64,000 bases of DNA, from the NCBI RefSeq assembly GCF_024206475.1, contig NZ_JAMBPR010000020.1, forward strand, positions 62,001-126,000, given 5' to 3'. A program made the position numbers and the translations under genes. Source of the stretch: Paraburkholderia sp. CNPSo 3274. Lineage in GTDB: Bacteria; Pseudomonadota; Gammaproteobacteria; Burkholderiales; Burkholderiaceae. The notes under the pieces are model-generated. The model was given only the letters and a program-made list of their open reading frames with translations. It ran no database searches and was not told the origin of the DNA. This document shows positions 27,949 through 37,290 of this stretch, one piece after another. Numbering within the stretch: position 1 is the stretch's first letter; each line of letters starts with the position of its first letter.

Positions 27949-29478
27949 CTAACCGGCGCGCCGCAGCTTTTTCGGGTTCGCAAACGCGTGTTCCTCGATG
28001 ACCTGCGCGAGCGTCGCAAAGGCCGGCGCGATTTCCTCGTGCGGCACGCACGCGTAACCCGTCAGCAATCCTTTGCGATCCTGGCGCACGCTGTAGTAGG
28101 CCGCAAGCGGGCGCACGATCACGCCCGCATCGTAGGCGGCCGCAGCGATGGCACGATCGTCGGCATGGTCGGGCAGGCCGAGCACGAAGTGCAGACCCGC
28201 TTCGTCGCCCATGACCGGCAGTGAGTCGCCGAAGTGGCGCGTGACCGCGTCGATCAGCAACTGGCGCCGCTCGCCATAGAGCGTGCGCATGCGGCGCACG
28301 TGCGTAGTGAGATAGCCATCCATGATGAATTCGGCGAGCACGGCCTGCTGCATGAGCTGGCCTTCGCGATACAGCTCCGCCACGCCCGTGCGGAACGTGG
28401 CCGCGAGCCGCTCGGGCACGACCATGTAGCCGATGCGCAGGCCCGGAAACAGCAGCTTGCCAAGGCTGCCCACGTAGATCACGCGGTCCGACTCGTCGAG
28501 ACCCTGCAGCGAGGCGAGCGGCCGGCTGCCGTAGCGGAACTCGCTGTCGTAGTCGTCCTCGATGATCCACACCTTGTGCTGGCGCGCGTATTCGAGCAGC
28601 GTGCGGCGGCGCGCGAGGCTCATCACCATGCCGAGCGGGTATTGATGCGAAGGCGTGACGAGCGCGATGCGTGGCGGGTCGCGCAGGTCCTGCTCACGCG
28701 GATTGAGCCCTTCGTCGTCGACGGGAATGGGCGCGAGCTTCAATCCCGAGGACTGCAACACACTGCGCGCGCCCCAGTAGCACGGCTCTTCTACCCACGC
28801 CGTGTCGCCGTGGTCGGCGAGCAGCCGCACGGCGAGATCGATGGACTGGTGAATGCCGGTCGTGATGATGATCTGGTCCGGCGTGCACCGCACCGAGCGC
28901 GCCACGCGCAGGTAGTCCGAAAGCGCCCGCCGCAGCGGACGGTAGCCGCCGCCGGGCGCGTAAGTAAGCAAACCATGATTCGCCGATTTCCACAGCCGGG
29001 CCTGCAAGCGGCTCCAGGTACGCGCCGGAAACTCGGCCACGTCGGGCACGCCCGGCATGAAGGCGCCCCACTGCCTGGCGGACACGCCCGCCTCGTCGAT
29101 GAGCCGTTGGCCCCGCATCGACATGTCGCCGCGCGGGGAGGCGCTGCTTGCGTCGTCGTCATCGTCGGCGGCGGGGGCAGTGGCTGGCGTTGCGGTGCTC
29201 ACGGCGGCCGAGTCGGGGCGTGTGTCGGCGACATAGGTGCCGCTGCCCGTGGTCGAGATCACGTAGCCCTCGGCGCTCAACTGGTCGTAGACGTGCAGCA
29301 CGGTGTTGCGCGCCACGCCGAGGTCGCCCGCGAGCGTACGCGAGCTGGGCAGCTTGGTGCCGGGCGCGAGCCGGCCCGTCAGGATGGCCTGCTGCATGAG
29401 CTGCAGCAGCTGACGGTAGGCGGGCTCGGCGCTTTCCTTGTCGAGCTGCGCCGCGAGCCATTCGGACAGGATCACCAT
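27949..29478 (-). CDS. MocR-family regulator (GntR HTH fused to aminotransferase domain)
   Basis: A 509-aa PLP-dependent transcription factor. An N-terminal GntR winged helix at about residues 15-85 (PSSRTLAGDLGVARNTV) is followed by a class I aminotransferase-like domain. The PLP lysine is in YVGSLGKLLFPGLRIGY. It is divergent from a polyamine-type ABC importer, suggesting control of that importer in response to an amine or amino acid. A second start at 29517 would add 13 residues but would absorb part of the direct repeats upstream. Neither start has a clear ribosome site. Signal and targets are inferred from context. Confidence 0.88.
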   Translation of the reverse strand: MVILSEWLAAQLDKESAEPAYRQLLQLMQQAILTGRLAPGTKLPSSRTLAGDLGVARNTVLHVYDQLSAEGYVISTTGSGTYVADTRPDSAAVSTATPATAPAADDDDDASSASPRGDMSMRGQRLIDEAGVSARQWGAFMPGVPDVAEFPARTWSRLQARLWKSANHGLLTYAPGGGYRPLRRALSDYLRVARSVRCTPDQIIITTGIHQSIDLAVRLLADHGDTAWVEEPCYWGARSVLQSSGLKLAPIPVDDEGLNPREQDLRDPPRIALVTPSHQYPLGMVMSLARRRTLLEYARQHKVWIIEDDYDSEFRYGSRPLASLQGLDESDRVIYVGSLGKLLFPGLRIGYMVVPERLAATFRTGVAELYREGQLMQQAVLAEFIMDGYLTTHVRRMRTLYGERRQLLIDAVTRHFGDSLPVMGDEAGLHFVLGLPDHADDRAIAAAAYDAGVIVRPLAAYYSVRQDRKGLLTGYACVPHEEIAPAFATLAQVIEEHAFANPKKLRRAG

Positions 29479-29485
29479 GGCTAAG

Positions 29486-29536
29486 TGGTTCCATCGGTAA
29501 TAATGAAATGGCTCCATTGAATAGAGCCGGGACCAT
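29486..29536 (-). promoter_or_regulatory. ATGGNNCC direct repeats between the MocR gene and the importer
   Basis: On the minus strand ATGGTCCC (29529-29536), ATGGAGCC (29510-29517) and ATGGAACC (29487-29494) recur. The latter two are part of longer matching TGGYTCCAT units (plus-strand 29486-29494 and 29509-29517), 23 bp apart. MocR/PdxR-type regulators are known to bind direct repeats in the divergent region, so this is a plausible operator. Confidence 0.5.
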
Positions 29537-29642
29537 CTATAGTAATTCGCACGTCAGTTTCGGTTAACGCCTGCGCCAGGATTTATTTAATCGCGTCAGA
29601 AGGGCCGGCCGGGAAAAAGAGTATGCAAAGGAGACAGGGCGG

Positions 29643-30734
29643 ATGAAGACCTCGGATGTGATCGTCAGCTTTCGCGGCGTGCGCAAGACCTATGACGGCG
29701 AAACGCTGGTCGTCAAACAACTTGACCTTGATATTTATCAAGGTGAGTTTCTGACGCTGCTCGGCCCGTCCGGCTCGGGCAAGACCACCTGCCTGATGAT
29801 GCTCGCCGGCTTCGAGTTTCCCACCGGCGGCGAGATCCGCCTCGACGGCAAGCTGCTCAACAATGTGCCGCCGCACAAGCGCGACATAGGCATGGTGTTC
29901 CAGAATTACGCGCTCTTTCCGCATCTCACGGTCGAGCAGAATGTCGCTTATCCGCTAGGCGTGCGCAAGGTGCCCACCGCCGAGCGCGCGCAGCGCGTGA
30001 ACGACGCGCTCAAGATGGTGCGCATGGAAGGCTTCACGAAGCGCTATCCCGCGCAGCTTTCGGGCGGCCAGCAGCAGCGCATCGCGCTCGCCCGCGCGCT
30101 CGTGTTCCAGCCCAAGCTCGTGCTCATGGACGAGCCGCTCGGCGCGCTCGACAAGCAGTTGCGCGAACACATGCAGTACGAACTGAAGTCGCTGCATGAA
30201 AAGCTCGGCGTCACGTTCGTCTACGTGACGCACGATCAGGGCGAGGCGCTCACGATGTCGGACCGCGTGGCCGTGTTCGACAAGGGCATCGTGCAGCAGC
30301 TCGACAGCGTGGACCGGCTCTACGAGTCGCCCTGCAACGAGTTCGTGGCGAACTTCATCGGCGACAGCAACCGGCTGCGCGGCACCATTGCCGCTGTGGA
30401 TGGCGAGTACTGCGAAATGCATCTCGCCGACGGCACGCGCCTCACCGGCCGCAACGTGGCGGGTGCGCAGGCGGGGGCCGCGGCCATCGCGTGCATTCGC
30501 CCCGAGCGCATGAAGCTCGCGAACGGCTCGAAGGGCAATGGCGCAAACTCGCTGGCCGGAGAAGCGCGCGGCCTCATCTATTTCGGCGACCACGTGCGCA
30601 TGCGCTGTGGCCTGCCACAGCAGGACGAGTGCTTCGTGAAGGTGCCGCTCGGCACCGAGGCGCTCGACGGCTTCGCGCCCGGTCAGCCGGTCGCACTCGA
30701 ATTCGCGCCCGAGCATCTGCGCGTGTTCGCTTGA
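29643..30734 (+). CDS. Polyamine-type ABC transporter ATPase (PotA/PotG-like)
   Basis: A 363-aa ATPase of a spermidine/putrescine-type importer. It has Walker A GPSGSGKTT (41-49), the signature LSGGQQQR (about 139-146), Walker B LVLMDEP, an H-loop in YVTHDQGEA, and a C-terminal TOBE-like regulatory domain from about residue 240. It is the first of four co-directional genes. Polyamine specificity is inferred from the family and the binding protein. Confidence 0.92.
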   Translation: MKTSDVIVSFRGVRKTYDGETLVVKQLDLDIYQGEFLTLLGPSGSGKTTCLMMLAGFEFPTGGEIRLDGKLLNNVPPHKRDIGMVFQNYALFPHLTVEQNVAYPLGVRKVPTAERAQRVNDALKMVRMEGFTKRYPAQLSGGQQQRIALARALVFQPKLVLMDEPLGALDKQLREHMQYELKSLHEKLGVTFVYVTHDQGEALTMSDRVAVFDKGIVQQLDSVDRLYESPCNEFVANFIGDSNRLRGTIAAVDGEYCEMHLADGTRLTGRNVAGAQAGAAAIACIRPERMKLANGSKGNGANSLAGEARGLIYFGDHVRMRCGLPQQDECFVKVPLGTEALDGFAPGQPVALEFAPEHLRVFA

Positions 30735-30857
30735 GACGTGCGGGCGCGGCGCGCAATCTCGCGCGCCGTTGCCTCGCGAAGCGTCTCGACGATCGGGCCA
30801 CGTTTCTCGCATCGAAGGGCCCGGCAAGACAAACCACCAAGGAGAAGGGACTCAACC

Positions 30858-31901
30858 ATGAAGCAGATCGGCAACATGCGCGTTGTAGCGGTCGCGGCCG
30901 CACTCGCACTCTCGTTCGGCGTGGCGAATGCCGCGGAACTGACCGTCGTGAACTTTGGCGGCGCCAATGGCGATGCGCAGAAGGCGGCGTTCAACGAGCC
31001 GTTCCAGACGCAGACCGGCAACAAGATCACCGCTGTCGAGTACAACGGCGAGCAGGCCAAGGTGAAGGCCATGGTCGACGCGAAGCACGTGGACTGGGAC
31101 GTGGTGGAAGTCGAAACCGGCGACATCGCGCGCGGCTGCGACGAAGGTCTCTACGAGAAGCTCGACTGGGCCAAGCTCGGCAACAAGGGCGACTTCATGA
31201 AGGCGGCGCAGCAGCCCTGCGGCGCCGGCTTCTTCGTGTGGTCCACGGCGCTCGCCTACAACGCCGACAAGCTCAAGACCGCGCCCACGAACTGGGCCGA
31301 CTTTTGGGACGTGAAGAAATTCCCGGGCAAGCGCGGCATGCGCAAGGGCGCTCGTTACAACATGGAGTTCGCGTTGATGGCCGACGGCGTGCCGCCGCAG
31401 GACGTCTACAAGGTGCTCGCGACGAAGGCCGGTCAGGACCGCGCCTTCAAAAAGCTCGATGAACTGAAGCCGAACATCCAGTGGTGGGAAGCCGGCGCGC
31501 AGCCGCCGCAGTTCCTCGTCGCGGGCGACGTGGTGATGTCTACGGCGTACAACGGCCGCATCGACGCCGCGCAGCGCGAAGGCAAGAACCTCAAGGTGGT
31601 GTGGACCGGCAGCATCTACGACCTCGACTACTGGGCGATCCCGAAGGGCGCGCCGAACAAGGCGCTGGCCGAGCAGTACATCGCCTACACGCTCTCGCCG
31701 AAGCCGCAGCAGGCGTATGCGCAGCACATCGCGTATGGCCCGGTGAACGCGAACGCGATCAAGGCGCTCGACGCGAAGACGCTCGCCAACCTGCCGAATT
31801 CGCCGGACAACGGCAAGACCGCCATCCAGGAGAACCTCACGTTCTGGACCGACCACGGCGACGAGCTGGAGCAGCGCTTCGCCTCGTGGGCCGCGAAGTG
31901 A
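30858..31901 (+). CDS. Polyamine-type ABC substrate-binding protein (PotD/PotF-like)
   Basis: A 347-aa periplasmic binding protein. The signal peptide ends near AANA (MKQIGNMRVV...FGVANAA), and the mature protein begins ELTVVNFGGANG. Family features are EYNGEQAKVKAMV, WDVVEVE and the hinge segment DYWAIPKGAPNK. It starts at ATG 30858 with AAGGAGAAGGG about 9 nt upstream. The longer open frame from 30738 is not a plausible signal sequence. Ligand residues cannot be assigned with certainty. Confidence 0.9.
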   Translation: MKQIGNMRVVAVAAALALSFGVANAAELTVVNFGGANGDAQKAAFNEPFQTQTGNKITAVEYNGEQAKVKAMVDAKHVDWDVVEVETGDIARGCDEGLYEKLDWAKLGNKGDFMKAAQQPCGAGFFVWSTALAYNADKLKTAPTNWADFWDVKKFPGKRGMRKGARYNMEFALMADGVPPQDVYKVLATKAGQDRAFKKLDELKPNIQWWEAGAQPPQFLVAGDVVMSTAYNGRIDAAQREGKNLKVVWTGSIYDLDYWAIPKGAPNKALAEQYIAYTLSPKPQQAYAQHIAYGPVNANAIKALDAKTLANLPNSPDNGKTAIQENLTFWTDHGDELEQRFASWAAK

Positions 31902-31966
31902 GAGTGATGTAGACGCTCCGGGGCGCAAGCCCCGGAGCGGTTTGGCTGCATGGCTGGAGACTGGAT

Positions 31967-33253
31967 GTGACCACAATGACGACCGTGACCAACGTTGCCG
32001 GCGCCGCACGCGAAGAGACCGCGCGCCTGAAGCGCGAACTGCGCGTAGCGCAAGCGAAGAAGCGCACGATGGCGCTCATGCTGATCGCGCCGCTCGCGAT
32101 CTTTCTGCTGCTGATTTTCGTGGTGCCGATCGCCGCGCTGCTCACTCGCGCGGTGCAGAACCCCGAAGTGGCGACGGCGCTGCCGCATACGATCACGGCG
32201 CTGCGCGACTGGGACCGCAAGAGCGCGCCGCCCGACGCGGCCTACGCGGCGCTCGCGCAAGACCTGACCGTCGTGCGGGACGGCGATGCGATGGGCGCGC
32301 TGGCGCGCCGCCTGAACGTGGAAATCGCGGGCTTCCGCTCGCTGGTCGCGAAGACGGCGCGCGCCATGCCGCTCGCCGGAGACGACGGCAAACCGCTCAC
32401 GCTCACCCCCGCGCAAACGCGCGCCAAAATCGTCGAACTCGACGACCGCTGGAGCGACGTCGCTTACTGGCAAGCTATCGCGAAGAATAGCTCGCGCTAT
32501 TCGCCGTTCTACCTGCTCGCATCGCTGGACCACCGGCAGGATGCGTTCGGCAACATCGTGGCCGCCGATCCTGAGCAGCAGATCTATCTCGACGTGTTCG
32601 GCCGCACTTTCGTCATCAGCGTGTTCGTGACGGTGTTCGCGCTGCTGCTCGGCTACCCGCTCGCCTACTGGATCTCCACGCTCTCCGAGCGCCGCGCGAA
32701 TCTCGTGATGATCCTCGTGCTGATTCCGTTCTGGACGTCGATTCTCGTGCGCGTGGCCGCGTGGATCGTGATTCTTCAGGGCGAGGGTCTCGTCAACAAG
32801 GCGCTGCTGGGCACAGGCCTCATTTCGCAGCCCCTAACGCTGCTATTCAACCGCGTGGGCGTCTACATTTCGATGACGCACATCCTGCTGCCGTTCATGG
32901 TGCTGCCGCTCTACAGCGTGATGAAGTCGATTCCGCCGACTTACCAGCGCGCGGCCGTATCGCTTGGCAGCCATCCGTTCTCGGCCTTCTGGCGCGTGTA
33001 TGTGCCGCAGACGTACCCCGGCGTGGGCGCGGGCGGGCTGCTCGTGTTCATTCTCTCGATCGGCTACTACATCACGCCGGCGCTGCTCGGCGGGCCGGGC
33101 GACCAGATGGTCAGCTACTACGTGGCGTACTTCACCAACGTGTCGATCAACTGGGGCATGGCCTGTGCGCTCGGCGCGCTGCTGCTCGCGGCGACCACGG
33201 TGCTCTATTTCGTCTACGGGCGCTTCACGCGCACGCAACTGAGCCTCGGCTGA
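31967..33253 (+). CDS. Polyamine-type ABC permease 1 (PotB-like) with a long periplasmic insert
   Basis: A 428-aa inner-membrane permease. TM1 is at about residues 36-60. About 145 residues of soluble, probably periplasmic, sequence follow (61-205) before TM2 at about 207-230 and the remaining helices. The ABC-contacting EAA loop is YQRAAVSLGSHPFSAFWRVYVP. E. coli PotB is under 300 residues with a short first loop, so the insert is a real addition. The start is GTG 31967 with GGAG 8 nt upstream. ATG 31976 is an alternative three codons later. Confidence 0.9.
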   Translation: MTTMTTVTNVAGAAREETARLKRELRVAQAKKRTMALMLIAPLAIFLLLIFVVPIAALLTRAVQNPEVATALPHTITALRDWDRKSAPPDAAYAALAQDLTVVRDGDAMGALARRLNVEIAGFRSLVAKTARAMPLAGDDGKPLTLTPAQTRAKIVELDDRWSDVAYWQAIAKNSSRYSPFYLLASLDHRQDAFGNIVAADPEQQIYLDVFGRTFVISVFVTVFALLLGYPLAYWISTLSERRANLVMILVLIPFWTSILVRVAAWIVILQGEGLVNKALLGTGLISQPLTLLFNRVGVYISMTHILLPFMVLPLYSVMKSIPPTYQRAAVSLGSHPFSAFWRVYVPQTYPGVGAGGLLVFILSIGYYITPALLGGPGDQMVSYYVAYFTNVSINWGMACALGALLLAATTVLYFVYGRFTRTQLSLG

Positions 33254-33266
33254 GGGAGGCGCAACC

Positions 33267-34106
33267 ATGAAATTCGCCAAACCGCTTTTTGCGCCGCATA
33301 CGTCGGCCGTCGAACGCGTGTGGTACTTCGCGCTGCGCGCACTCGTCGTGCTCACGCTGCTGTATCTGATCCTGCCCGTGCTCGCGATCGTGCCGCTGTC
33401 GTTTTCGTCGAGCACGTTCCTTGTTTACCCGATTCCGGGCTGGTCGCTGCGCTGGTATGAAAACCTCGTGATGTCCGACGAATGGCGCATGGCCGCGAAG
33501 AACAGCTTCATCGTGGGGCCGGCCGCAACCTTCGTGGCAACCGTGCTCGGCACGCTCGCGGCCATCGGCGTCACGAAGGCCGATTTCCGCGGCAAGGCGC
33601 TGCTCATGGCCGTGCTCATCTCGCCGATGATCGTGCCCGTGGTCGTGGTGGGCGTGGGCATGTACCTGTTCTTCGCGCCGCTCGGACTCGCCAATACGTA
33701 TCTCGGGCTGATCCTCGCGCATGCGGCGTTGGGCGTGCCGTTCGTCGTGACCACGGTCGCGGCCACGCTGCAGGGCTTCAATCACAATCTGGTGCGTGCG
33801 AGCCTTTCGCTCGGGGCGAATCCGGTCACGACGTTCTTCCGCATCACGCTGCCCGTCATCGCGCCGGGCGTGATTTCGGGCGCGCTGTTCGCGTTCGCCA
33901 CGTCGTTCGACGAAGTCGTCGTCACGCTCTTCCTCGCGGGCGCCGACCAGACCACCTTGCCGCGCCAGATGTTCACGGGCATCCGCGAGAACATCAGCCC
34001 GACGATCGCTGCGCTCGCAACGATCCTGATCGTGTTCTCCACCTGTCTGCTACTCGCGCTCGAATGGCTGCGTGGCAGAAATGCGGCGCGCGCGGTGAAG
34101 GCGTGA
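33267..34106 (+). CDS. Polyamine-type ABC permease 2 (PotC-like)
   Basis: A 279-aa permease with six predicted membrane helices. The EAA loop is VRASLSLGANPVTTFFRITLPVI. It has normal family length and no insert, unlike its partner permease 13 bp upstream. GGAGG lies 7 nt before the ATG. It is the last gene of the importer operon and is followed by a shared terminator. Confidence 0.92.
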   Translation: MKFAKPLFAPHTSAVERVWYFALRALVVLTLLYLILPVLAIVPLSFSSSTFLVYPIPGWSLRWYENLVMSDEWRMAAKNSFIVGPAATFVATVLGTLAAIGVTKADFRGKALLMAVLISPMIVPVVVVGVGMYLFFAPLGLANTYLGLILAHAALGVPFVVTTVAATLQGFNHNLVRASLSLGANPVTTFFRITLPVIAPGVISGALFAFATSFDEVVVTLFLAGADQTTLPRQMFTGIRENISPTIAALATILIVFSTCLLLALEWLRGRNAARAVKA

Positions 34107-34125
34107 TGGCGTGAGATGTCGATGG

Positions 34126-34155
34126 AAAAAGGCAGCGCCGCGGCGCTGCCTTTTT
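34126..34155. terminator. Bidirectional terminator
   Basis: AAAAA, a 20-nt perfect palindrome (GGCAGCGCCG with CGGCGCTGCC, 34131-34150) and TTTTT follow in order. It terminates both the importer operon and the converging amidase gene. Confidence 0.85.
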
Positions 34156-34166
34156 GCTTCAGCGCG

Positions 34167-35642
34167 TTACGCCTGAAGCAGAGTCGGCACACGCCGCTTG
34201 ACCCACTGCGTGGCCTGATCGTACGCGTGGGCGAGTTGCAGCACCGAGAGATCCGCCTGCGGCTTGCCGATCACCTGCAGCCCCATCGGCAGGCCTTGCG
34301 CATTGAAGCCCGCAGGCACGCTGATGACAGGCAGCCCAGCGAGACTGCCGCCAATCACGACTTCCATCCAGCGGTGATAGGTATCCATCGTGCGGCCCGC
34401 GATCGCCTTCGGCCAATGCTCGCTCGCGTCGAACGGGAAGAGTTGGGCGCTGGGCAGCACGAGGTAGTCGTAATGCTCGAAGAGCGCGAGCAGCGCGTTG
34501 TACCACTGGCTGCGCGTGACCGTGGCGTTCCACACGTCGTCGCCTGAGAGCTTCAGGCCGCCTTCCACTTCCCATTGTGCTTCCGGCTTGAGCAGCGCGC
34601 GCTTTTCCGTATCGCGATAGAGCGCGCCCAGCGTGCCCGCGCACGAGAAATGGCGCAGCGTGAGCCACGATTGCCACACGCGCTCCATGGCGAAGTCGGG
34701 GCGCGCGGCTTCGACTTTGCAGCCTATCGATTCGAAGTCCTTCAGCGCCGTTTCGCAAAGTGCGAGCACGCCGTCTTCCATTGGCAGATAGCCGTCGTAA
34801 TCGCCTAGCCAACCGATGCGCGCGCAACTAAAGTCGCGTTCGAGCGAGCCCGCGAACTGCGCAGGATCTTCGGAAATGGAAAGCGGAGCACGCGCGTCGT
34901 AGCCGGCCTGGGTGGAAAGCAGCATCGCGAGGTCGGGCACACTACGGGCCATCGGTCCCGCATAGCCGAGCTGGTGGAAGAACAGATCGTGCGCAGGCAC
35001 GGAGGGCACGCGGCCTTGCGACGGACGGAACCCGAACACGTTGTTCCAGCCGGCGGGATTGCGCAGCGACCCCATCATGTCGCTGCCGTCCGCCACGGGC
35101 AGCATGCGCAGCGCAAGCGCCACGGCCGTGCCGCCGCTGCTGCCGCCCGCGCTGCGGGTGGGATCGTAAGCGTTGAGCGTGGTGCCGAAGACCGTGTTGT
35201 AGGTGTTCGAGCCGAGGCCGAATTCCGGCGTGTTCGTCTTGCCGATGAAAATCGCGCCCTGTGCGCGCATGCGCGCGGCCATCAGGGAATCCGCGGCGGG
35301 CACTTCGTCGCGGAACAGCGGCGAGCCTTGCGTGTACGGGATGCCGGCTGTGGCCGTGAGATCCTTCGGTGCTTGTGGCATGCCGTGCATCCAGCCGAGG
35401 TGCTCGCCTCGCGCGAGCTGGGCGTCGCGAACGCCCGCCTCGGCGAGCAGCGTGGCGCGCTCGCGCAACGAGACGATGGCGTTGGCCGGCGCATTCACGC
35501 GCTCGATATGGTCGAGAAACGCGGTCATCACTTCGCGGCAGGACACATTGCGCAGGCGTATCCATTCCGAAAGCTGAAGCGCGTCGGCGGCGACGAGATC
35601 GTTGGGTGACAGTTTTGCAGGGGACAGCGATGCCTGGTTCAT
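34167..35642 (-). CDS. Amidase-signature family amidase
   Basis: A 491-aa amidase of the Ser-cisSer-Lys type. Lys93 lies in APKDLTATAG, the cis-Ser in RSAGGSSGGTAVAL (about 168), and nucleophile Ser192 in GSDMMGSLRNPA. The last motif has Met where many relatives have Gly (GGS), a variant I believe recurs in a subgroup. It hydrolyses a carboxamide, substrate unknown. It stands between the polyamine importer and the exporter operon, and a role in amide or amine nitrogen use is a guess. Confidence 0.88.
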   Translation of the reverse strand: MNQASLSPAKLSPNDLVAADALQLSEWIRLRNVSCREVMTAFLDHIERVNAPANAIVSLRERATLLAEAGVRDAQLARGEHLGWMHGMPQAPKDLTATAGIPYTQGSPLFRDEVPAADSLMAARMRAQGAIFIGKTNTPEFGLGSNTYNTVFGTTLNAYDPTRSAGGSSGGTAVALALRMLPVADGSDMMGSLRNPAGWNNVFGFRPSQGRVPSVPAHDLFFHQLGYAGPMARSVPDLAMLLSTQAGYDARAPLSISEDPAQFAGSLERDFSCARIGWLGDYDGYLPMEDGVLALCETALKDFESIGCKVEAARPDFAMERVWQSWLTLRHFSCAGTLGALYRDTEKRALLKPEAQWEVEGGLKLSGDDVWNATVTRSQWYNALLALFEHYDYLVLPSAQLFPFDASEHWPKAIAGRTMDTYHRWMEVVIGGSLAGLPVISVPAGFNAQGLPMGLQVIGKPQADLSVLQLAHAYDQATQWVKRRVPTLLQA

Positions 35643-35762
35643 ACGTGTCTCTCGATTGCGGATGGAGCAGGGGGAGGGTCATTGTCGCGCAGGGGCGGCG
35701 CAAGCGGAAGGAAACGAATGGTTGCCGCCGCGTGCTGCTGGTTGCCGCGTGGAGCGGCCAGG

Positions 35763-37274
35763 TTACCGAACGGGCGCGGCGGGTGCCGATGTGTCGTTGC
35801 CTTGCACAGGCGGCTCCGTGCTTGGGAGTGGGGCGCCACCAAGGGCTTGATAGAGCGCTGCGGTATCCGTTAGCCGATCCGCGTGAACGCGCGAACGGTC
35901 GAGCATGGTCTGGAGTGCCTGGCGTTGCGCGTCGATCAACGAAAACTCGCTCACGCCGCCTGCGTTGTAGCGCGTTTGTGTGATCGCTGCGTTGGCCTGC
36001 GCCTCGCGAGCGGCGTCGTCGCGCGCCTGCAGTTCGGTCGCATCGTTCTGGAGCGCCTGCAGCGAGTCGGCGACCTGCTGCAACGCTTGCAGGACCGTCT
36101 GACGATAGTCGGCGAAGGCGGCTTCATAGGCGGCTTGTGACGCGCGCTTCTTCGCGCGCAATTCACCGCCATGGAACAGCGGCTGTGTGAGGCCGAGTCC
36201 TACGTTCCAGATGTTCAGCCCGCTGATGACGTCCTCGATATGCGTGCGCTCCGACCCAATACCCGCTGAAAGCGAGATCTGCGGATAGAGATTCGCGGTC
36301 GCCACGCCCACGTTCGCGCCTGCCTGATGCAGCAGCGCCTCGGCGGCGCGTATGTCGGGACGCTCGCGGGCCAGCGTGGAAGGCACAGTGAGCGAAACCG
36401 TATCGGGCAGATGCAGTGTATCGAGAGAAAGGGCGTCGAGCGGCACGGCGAACTGCGAAGGCGCGACGCCAAGCAGGGTGGCGAGCTGATGCTCAGCAGC
36501 GTCGCGCTGCGTTTCGAGCGGTGGCAGCGAGGCGCGCGTTTGCGCGAGCAGCGTGCGCTGGCTGCGCACGTCGATCTGCGCCACGCCGCCGGCTGCGTAG
36601 CGCGCTTGCATGATCGTGAGCTGGCGTGCCTGCGTCTGCGTTAGCTGCATTGTGAGGTCGATCTGGCGTTGCAGCGACGCGCGGCGTATGGCGGTGGACA
36701 CCACGTTGGCGGCCACCGAAAGTCGCGCGGCCTCCATTTCGTATGCCTGATAATCGACCTGCGCGCGCGTGGATTCCAGCGCGCGACGGTTAGCGCCGAA
36801 CAAGTCGAATACGTACGAGACGCTGACCGAAGCGTTGTAAAGCGTAAACGGTGGCGGGTTCGGCACTTGCGTAATGCCGAAAGCGGCGAGATCGACCTTC
36901 TGGCGCGTACCGGAAAGTTTCAGATCGACGGAGGGAAAGTTCGCCGCGCCTGCCTGCGCGTTGTAGTTTTCGCGCGCTTCCACGAGCTTGGCGCGCGCCG
37001 AGTCGAGCGTGGGGCTCGCGCGCAAGGCCTGATCGACGAGTTCGTTCAACTGTGCACTGCCATATTGTGTCCACCACGCGTTTGGAGCGTGTTCTGCGGC
37101 CGCGAAGGTCTGCGCGCCGCCGCCGGGGCCCGTGGCGCTAGCGGTGGACGCCGGTACTGGCTCGCGCGTCCAGCCCGTGGCATCGGGCGCGGCGGGCGTG
37201 TGGAAATCGGGGCCGACGGTGCAGCCCGTGAGCATGAGCACAAGCAGGAAGGCAAAGGCGACGTCGCGCTTCAT
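35763..37274 (-). CDS. NodT-type outer membrane factor lipoprotein
   Basis: A 503-aa outer-membrane channel of the TolC/OprM/NodT class. The lipoprotein signal has lipobox LTGC (Cys18). Two repeats of the OEP domain follow, with alpha-hairpin segments such as RAKLVEARENYNAQAG and the second repeat's AYEAAFADYRQTVLQALQQVAD. It is the last gene of the five-gene exporter operon, 16 bp after the permease. It supplies a dedicated exit duct, which the related ybh-type operons of enteric bacteria lack. Confidence 0.92.
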   Translation of the reverse strand: MKRDVAFAFLLVLMLTGCTVGPDFHTPAAPDATGWTREPVPASTASATGPGGGAQTFAAAEHAPNAWWTQYGSAQLNELVDQALRASPTLDSARAKLVEARENYNAQAGAANFPSVDLKLSGTRQKVDLAAFGITQVPNPPPFTLYNASVSVSYVFDLFGANRRALESTRAQVDYQAYEMEAARLSVAANVVSTAIRRASLQRQIDLTMQLTQTQARQLTIMQARYAAGGVAQIDVRSQRTLLAQTRASLPPLETQRDAAEHQLATLLGVAPSQFAVPLDALSLDTLHLPDTVSLTVPSTLARERPDIRAAEALLHQAGANVGVATANLYPQISLSAGIGSERTHIEDVISGLNIWNVGLGLTQPLFHGGELRAKKRASQAAYEAAFADYRQTVLQALQQVADSLQALQNDATELQARDDAAREAQANAAITQTRYNAGGVSEFSLIDAQRQALQTMLDRSRVHADRLTDTAALYQALGGAPLPSTEPPVQGNDTSAPAAPVR

Positions 37275-37290
37275 GGTCGTGTGCCTCGGG

